Shown: positions 5,383 through 8,705 of the stretch, one piece after another
Numbering within the stretch: the first letter of the stretch is position 1
Layout: each line of letters opens with the position of its first letter
NCBI GenBank assembly: GCA_905479615.1
Contig: CAJQNH010000009.1
Span: 1-8,705 of the forward strand
DNA: 8,705 nt
Source: an uncultured Eudoraea sp.
GTDB taxonomy: Bacteria > Bacteroidota > Bacteroidia > Flavobacteriales > Flavobacteriaceae
Reading direction: 5' to 3'
Position numbers and translations under genes: made by a program
The notes under the pieces: model-generated
What the model was told of the DNA's origin: nothing
Database searches by the model: none
What the model saw: only the letters and a program-made list of their open reading frames with translations

Positions 5383-6555
5383 TCATATCTTTTCCAACGC
5401 TTGTTTTATATCACTAATAATATCATCTACGTGCTCCAGACCAACAGAAACGCGCACCATACCATCAGTTATACCACATTCCAATCTTTCTTCTGTAGAC
5501 AACTTGCTGTGTGTAGTAGATGCCGGATGTGTAACTATACTTCGAGTATCCCCCAAATTGGCCGATAAAGATAATAGGCCAATGGAGTCAAAAAATTTCT
5601 TCCCTGCATCAAGGCCGCCTTTTAACTCGAATGCGACCACGCATCCGCCGGCCTTCATCTGCTTTCTGGCTAGTTTGAATTGAGGGTGGGATTTCAAAAA
5701 CGGATACTTTACCCAATTAACATTATTATCTTCTTCTAAAAATTCGGCTACCTTTAATGCATTTGCACAATGCCTGTCTACTCTAACCGCTAAAGTTTCC
5801 AGACTTTTAGATAGCACCCATGCATTAAATGGAGATAACGCAGGGCCTGTTATTCTTGAATACCGATAAATTTGATCTATTAAAGCCCTTTTACCAACCG
5901 TAATACCCGCCAATACCCTACCCTGTCCATCCATAAGCTTTGTGCCGGAATGAATTACCAGATCCGCTCCAAATTCTATGGGCTGTTGTAAATAGGGTGA
6001 AGCAAAGCAATTATCGACGATCATGATAAGGTTATGCTTTTTTGAAAACCTGCCAAGTGCATCAAGGTCGAGAATATCAACACCTGGATTTGTTGGGGAT
6101 TCTGCAAAGATTATTTTGGTTTTTGGTGTAATTAGTTTTTCTAAATTTTCCAATTCCCCAATTTTAAAATAGCTGTGGCCAATATTCCATTTTGGAAATA
6201 TTTGAGTGAAAAGGCTATGAGTTGAGCCAAAAATACTTCGTGCGGAAATAATATGATCGCCACTGTCCAACAAAGCCGCAAAGGTTGAAAAAACAGCCGA
6301 CATCCCCGAGGAGAATGCAAACCCATCCTCTGCACCTTCCATTTTACATACTTTTTCTATAAACTCTGAGGAATTAGGGTTAGAATATCTCGAATATATA
6401 TTTCTTTCTTTTTCTTCTGCAAAAGAAGCTCTCATGTCTTCACTATCCTCAAAAACAAAACTGGATGTGAGGTACATCGGACTTGAATGTTCCAAAAATT
6501 TTGAACGCTCTATTTGTGTGCGGATCGCCTCTGTTTCAAACTTTTTTTTCTTCAT
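5383..6555 (-). CDS. metZ: O-acylhomoserine sulfhydrylase / cystathionine gamma-synthase family PLP enzyme
   Basis: Cys/Met-metabolism PLP enzyme of 390 residues, normal length. It probably joins sulfide to O-acylated homoserine to make homocysteine. Visible motifs are YSRYSNPN (54-61), SSGMSA (82-87), ESPTNPG (152-158), DNCFASPYLQ (181-190) with Asp181 for the pyridine nitrogen, HSGTKLMDGQGRVLAG (202-217) with Lys206 as the Schiff-base lysine, and GDTRSIVTHPASTTHS (335-350) with the carboxylate-binding Arg338. The TK-x-x-DGQGR form resembles MetZ more than MetB. It starts 33 nt after thrA, whose product makes homoserine, and the cluster produces sulfide, so direct sulfhydrylation fits. Cystathionine gamma-synthase activity cannot be excluded, and the acyl donor (acetyl or succinyl) cannot be read from sequence. 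No homoserine acyltransferase gene is in the window. Confidence 0.88.
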   Translation of the reverse strand: MKKKKFETEAIRTQIERSKFLEHSSPMYLTSSFVFEDSEDMRASFAEEKERNIYSRYSNPNSSEFIEKVCKMEGAEDGFAFSSGMSAVFSTFAALLDSGDHIISARSIFGSTHSLFTQIFPKWNIGHSYFKIGELENLEKLITPKTKIIFAESPTNPGVDILDLDALGRFSKKHNLIMIVDNCFASPYLQQPIEFGADLVIHSGTKLMDGQGRVLAGITVGKRALIDQIYRYSRITGPALSPFNAWVLSKSLETLAVRVDRHCANALKVAEFLEEDNNVNWVKYPFLKSHPQFKLARKQMKAGGCVVAFELKGGLDAGKKFFDSIGLLSLSANLGDTRSIVTHPASTTHSKLSTEERLECGITDGMVRVSVGLEHVDDIISDIKQALEKI

Positions 6556-6588
6556 CTTTTTCTATAAGCAGGATTATTCCAAACATCA

Positions 6589-8705
6589 TCATATTTTCTC
6601 TGCAATACGTAAAATATCCCCAAAAACTCCCCGAGCAGTTACGGCTGCACCAGCTCCTGCACCCTGAATGACCAATGGATCTTTACCATATGACTCGGTA
6701 TAAATCTCAATAATGGAGTCCGATCCTTTAACCTGTCCCAAGGCACTCTCCTTAGGAACTGACACCAGTTTTACGTCCAGTTTTCCTTTCTCTTTCTGTA
6801 AATCACCATACAGATCCCCAACATAGCGGAGTACATGATTTGGCTCCTGATTATCCTTTATTTTACTAAAAAAATCATCAAGTACTTCAAATCCATTCAA
6901 GAATTCCTGCACACTTCCATTTCGGAGAGATACTGGTATAAGATTTTGGATTGAAATATCATCAAATTCATTTTCGAGTTCCAATTCACGAGCTAATATC
7001 AGCAATTTTCTACCCACGTCGTTACCAGATAAATCCTCTCTTGGATCGGGCTCTGTATATCCATTTGAAATGGCGGTTTTTAAAATCGTGGAAAAGGAAG
7101 TGTCCTCTTCGGAAAAAGTATTAAAAATATAACTTAAAGACCCTGAAAAAACACCTTTAATACGCGTAATATTTTCGCCGGATAAATGTAAAAGCTTTAT
7201 TGTATCTATTAATGGTAAGCCGGCACCTACATTAGTTTCATATAGGTATTGTTTCTGTTTTTTTGCCAACTCATCCCTTATCAATCTGTAGTAGTCAAAT
7301 CCCAGGGTATTAGCTATCTTATTTGAGGACACCAGATCAAAGCCATTTTCAATAAAATCAAAATAATTGGCCACAAAATCCTGACTTGCAGTATTATCTA
7401 TGGCAATTAAATTTTCAAGATGATGTATTTTGGCATAATCAAAAATATGATCTACAGTATAAGTAATGCCCTTTTCATTAATTTCCTCCCCCCATTTTTT
7501 AGAAATACCTTCTTTGTTTAAGAGTAAGTTTTTCGAATTAGCTAAGGCAAATACATTAAGATTAATGCCTTTTCTTTCCTCAATTCCCTTCTTCGATGCT
7601 AAAATTTGATCTACCAAAGTGCCTCCTACATTCCCATGTCCAAATATAGCCAGGTTTACCTTTTTGCTAATTCCAAAAATTTGACCATGCATTACGTTTA
7701 GCGCTTTGTGAAGGTCTGATTTCTTAACCACCAGGCTTACATTCTTTCCTGAAATTGTATTATTAAACAATAAAGGAACTATTTGATTCTTGATTAGGGT
7801 ATTATAAGGTTTGTGAAAAGTACTAAGATCCTGACCTACTATAGAGATAACTGATACTTCGCTTACTATAGTTATTGTATTAATATCACGCGATTGAAAA
7901 TCACTCTCAAACTCCATTTCCAATGCTCTTTTTGCCAAATGTGCCTTCTCCGAATTAACCACCAATCCAATTCCTCTCTCAGAAGAACCCTGGGAGATGA
8001 TACTTACACTTATATTATTTTGGCTAAGAGTCCTGAAAATACGTGCATCAATTCCCACCTTCCCCAACAAACCTCTTCCCTCGAGGTTAATTAAAGCTTC
8101 ATTTTCAATAGCAGACAATGATTTTATTCCTTCTTTGCTAGATTTGGCACTGATAAGGGTACCTTCATTATCATTGTTAAAAGTATTGAGTATCCTCAGT
8201 GGGATATTCTTTTCGATTAAGGGAATAATAGTTTTAGCGTGTAAAATGGTTGCTCCAAAATTAGCAAGTTCGTTCGCCTCCCCATATGACAATTGCTCAA
8301 TTCTTTGTGCTTCAGAAACAAATTCCGGGTTCGCTGTGAAAATACCATCTACATGCGTATAATTTTGCAATTCTTCCGCGTCCAAAAAATTTGCAATAAG
8401 AGAAGCAGTATAATTACTGCCATTACGTCCTAGTGTTGTTGTTTCATCTGTCTGAGTAGAAGCTATAAAACCTGTGATCAATGGTACCTCATCTGGCTTT
8501 AATTTTGAAAACTCATGAATTACATTTTCCCTGGATACATCTTCCAGCAATTTGGCATTTCCAAAAGAATCATCTGTTTTTATAAGTCGGCGACTATCAA
8601 GTAATTTTGCATTGATTCCTTCTCCAATAAGCAATTTTGTGATCAACTTACCTGATATTAGCTCTCCATAGGCCAAAACCTGATCTTTAATTTTAGCACT
8701 ATAAT
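6589..8705 (-). CDS. thrA: Bifunctional aspartate kinase / homoserine dehydrogenase, 5' end outside window
   Basis: Catalyses the first and third steps from aspartate to homoserine, precursor of threonine and methionine. The frame is open to the right edge (704 residues present), so about the first 110 residues, including the kinase KFGG-type motif, are missing. A TTG at 8676 is an internal codon, not the start. Counting from that TTG: kinase part with TLGRNGSNYTA (81-91), HVDGIFTANP (108-117) and ELANFGATILHAKTI (136-150); ACT regulatory repeats with GLLGKVGIDARIF (202-214) and VSVISIVG (274-281); dehydrogenase from about 335 with the nucleotide loop FGHGNVGG (345-352), SNKIANT (451-457), GVFSGSLSYIFNTF (508-521), and Asp553 and Lys557 in LSGNDVGRK as catalytic residues. 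The ACT repeats imply feedback control, probably by threonine. It leads metZ and rrf2 in a likely operon. Confidence 0.96.
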   Translation of the reverse strand, partial: YSAKIKDQVLAYGELISGKLITKLLIGEGINAKLLDSRRLIKTDDSFGNAKLLEDVSRENVIHEFSKLKPDEVPLITGFIASTQTDETTTLGRNGSNYTASLIANFLDAEELQNYTHVDGIFTANPEFVSEAQRIEQLSYGEANELANFGATILHAKTIIPLIEKNIPLRILNTFNNDNEGTLISAKSSKEGIKSLSAIENEALINLEGRGLLGKVGIDARIFRTLSQNNISVSIISQGSSERGIGLVVNSEKAHLAKRALEMEFESDFQSRDINTITIVSEVSVISIVGQDLSTFHKPYNTLIKNQIVPLLFNNTISGKNVSLVVKKSDLHKALNVMHGQIFGISKKVNLAIFGHGNVGGTLVDQILASKKGIEERKGINLNVFALANSKNLLLNKEGISKKWGEEINEKGITYTVDHIFDYAKIHHLENLIAIDNTASQDFVANYFDFIENGFDLVSSNKIANTLGFDYYRLIRDELAKKQKQYLYETNVGAGLPLIDTIKLLHLSGENITRIKGVFSGSLSYIFNTFSEEDTSFSTILKTAISNGYTEPDPREDLSGNDVGRKLLILARELELENEFDDISIQNLIPVSLRNGSVQEFLNGFEVLDDFFSKIKDNQEPNHVLRYVGDLYGDLQKEKGKLDVKLVSVPKESALGQVKGSDSIIEIYTESYGKDPLVIQGAGAGAAVTARGVFGDILRIAEKI

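Noticed and set aside
6141..6335. 64-codon minus-strand frame inside metZ
   Set aside because: Out-of-frame shadow within a full-length PLP enzyme whose motifs are intact.
7894..8362. Two plus-strand frames opposite thrA
   Set aside because: Antisense shadows; thrA motifs run through the whole stretch.
8674..8676. TTG as the start codon of thrA
   Set aside because: The frame stays open to the window edge, and the protein would lack the N-terminal kinase motif, so the real start lies outside.
1..8705. CRISPR array, transposon, prophage or toxin-antitoxin system
   Set aside because: No regular repeat-spacer units, transposase, integrase, terminal repeats or small paired toxin genes were seen; the HEPN-like segment is fused to a reductase and lacks the RNase motif.

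Overview
The window is AT-rich and almost fully coding. Every convincing gene lies on the minus strand, so the biological order runs from the right edge to the left edge. Protein families, A-rich start contexts without strong Shine-Dalgarno sites, and the gene set (fused aspartokinase/homoserine dehydrogenase, flavobacterial-type CysH, sulfite reductase with a C-terminal HEPN extension, a small DUF2061 protein and an Rrf2 regulator) point to a Bacteroidota bacterium, most likely Flavobacteriia. This assignment comes from reading the proteins, not from a database search.

The layout in transcription order is as follows. (1) thrA, cut by the right edge; metZ-like PLP sulfhydrylase; rrf2-type regulator, with gaps of 33 and 37 nt, so probably one transcript. 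(2) A 176-nt AT-rich control region with two imperfect 29-bp direct repeats flanking a perfect 12-bp inverted repeat. (3) The DUF2061 membrane protein and cysH, 22 nt apart. (4) A 115-nt control region. (5) sir, cobA and a cysG/Met8-type precorrin-2 dehydrogenase, with overlapping start and stop codons. (6) About 300 nt at the left edge with no convincing gene.

Together the genes link homoserine supply (ThrA) to sulfide incorporation (MetZ) and to assimilatory sulfate reduction: CysH makes sulfite, Sir reduces sulfite to sulfide, and CobA plus the dehydrogenase supply siroheme for Sir. The Rrf2 protein is the obvious candidate regulator. The ATP sulfurylase genes (cysD/cysN) and an APS kinase are not in the window, so sulfate activation must be encoded elsewhere, or the pathway starts from sulfite.

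The most interesting unexplained signal is a family of CCTAT-containing elements 14 to 20 nt upstream of the start codons of three segments (rrf2, DUF2061-cysH and sir). This looks like a local operator set, plausibly for the cluster's own Rrf2 protein. I see no CRISPR array, prophage, insertion sequence or obviously new defence system.
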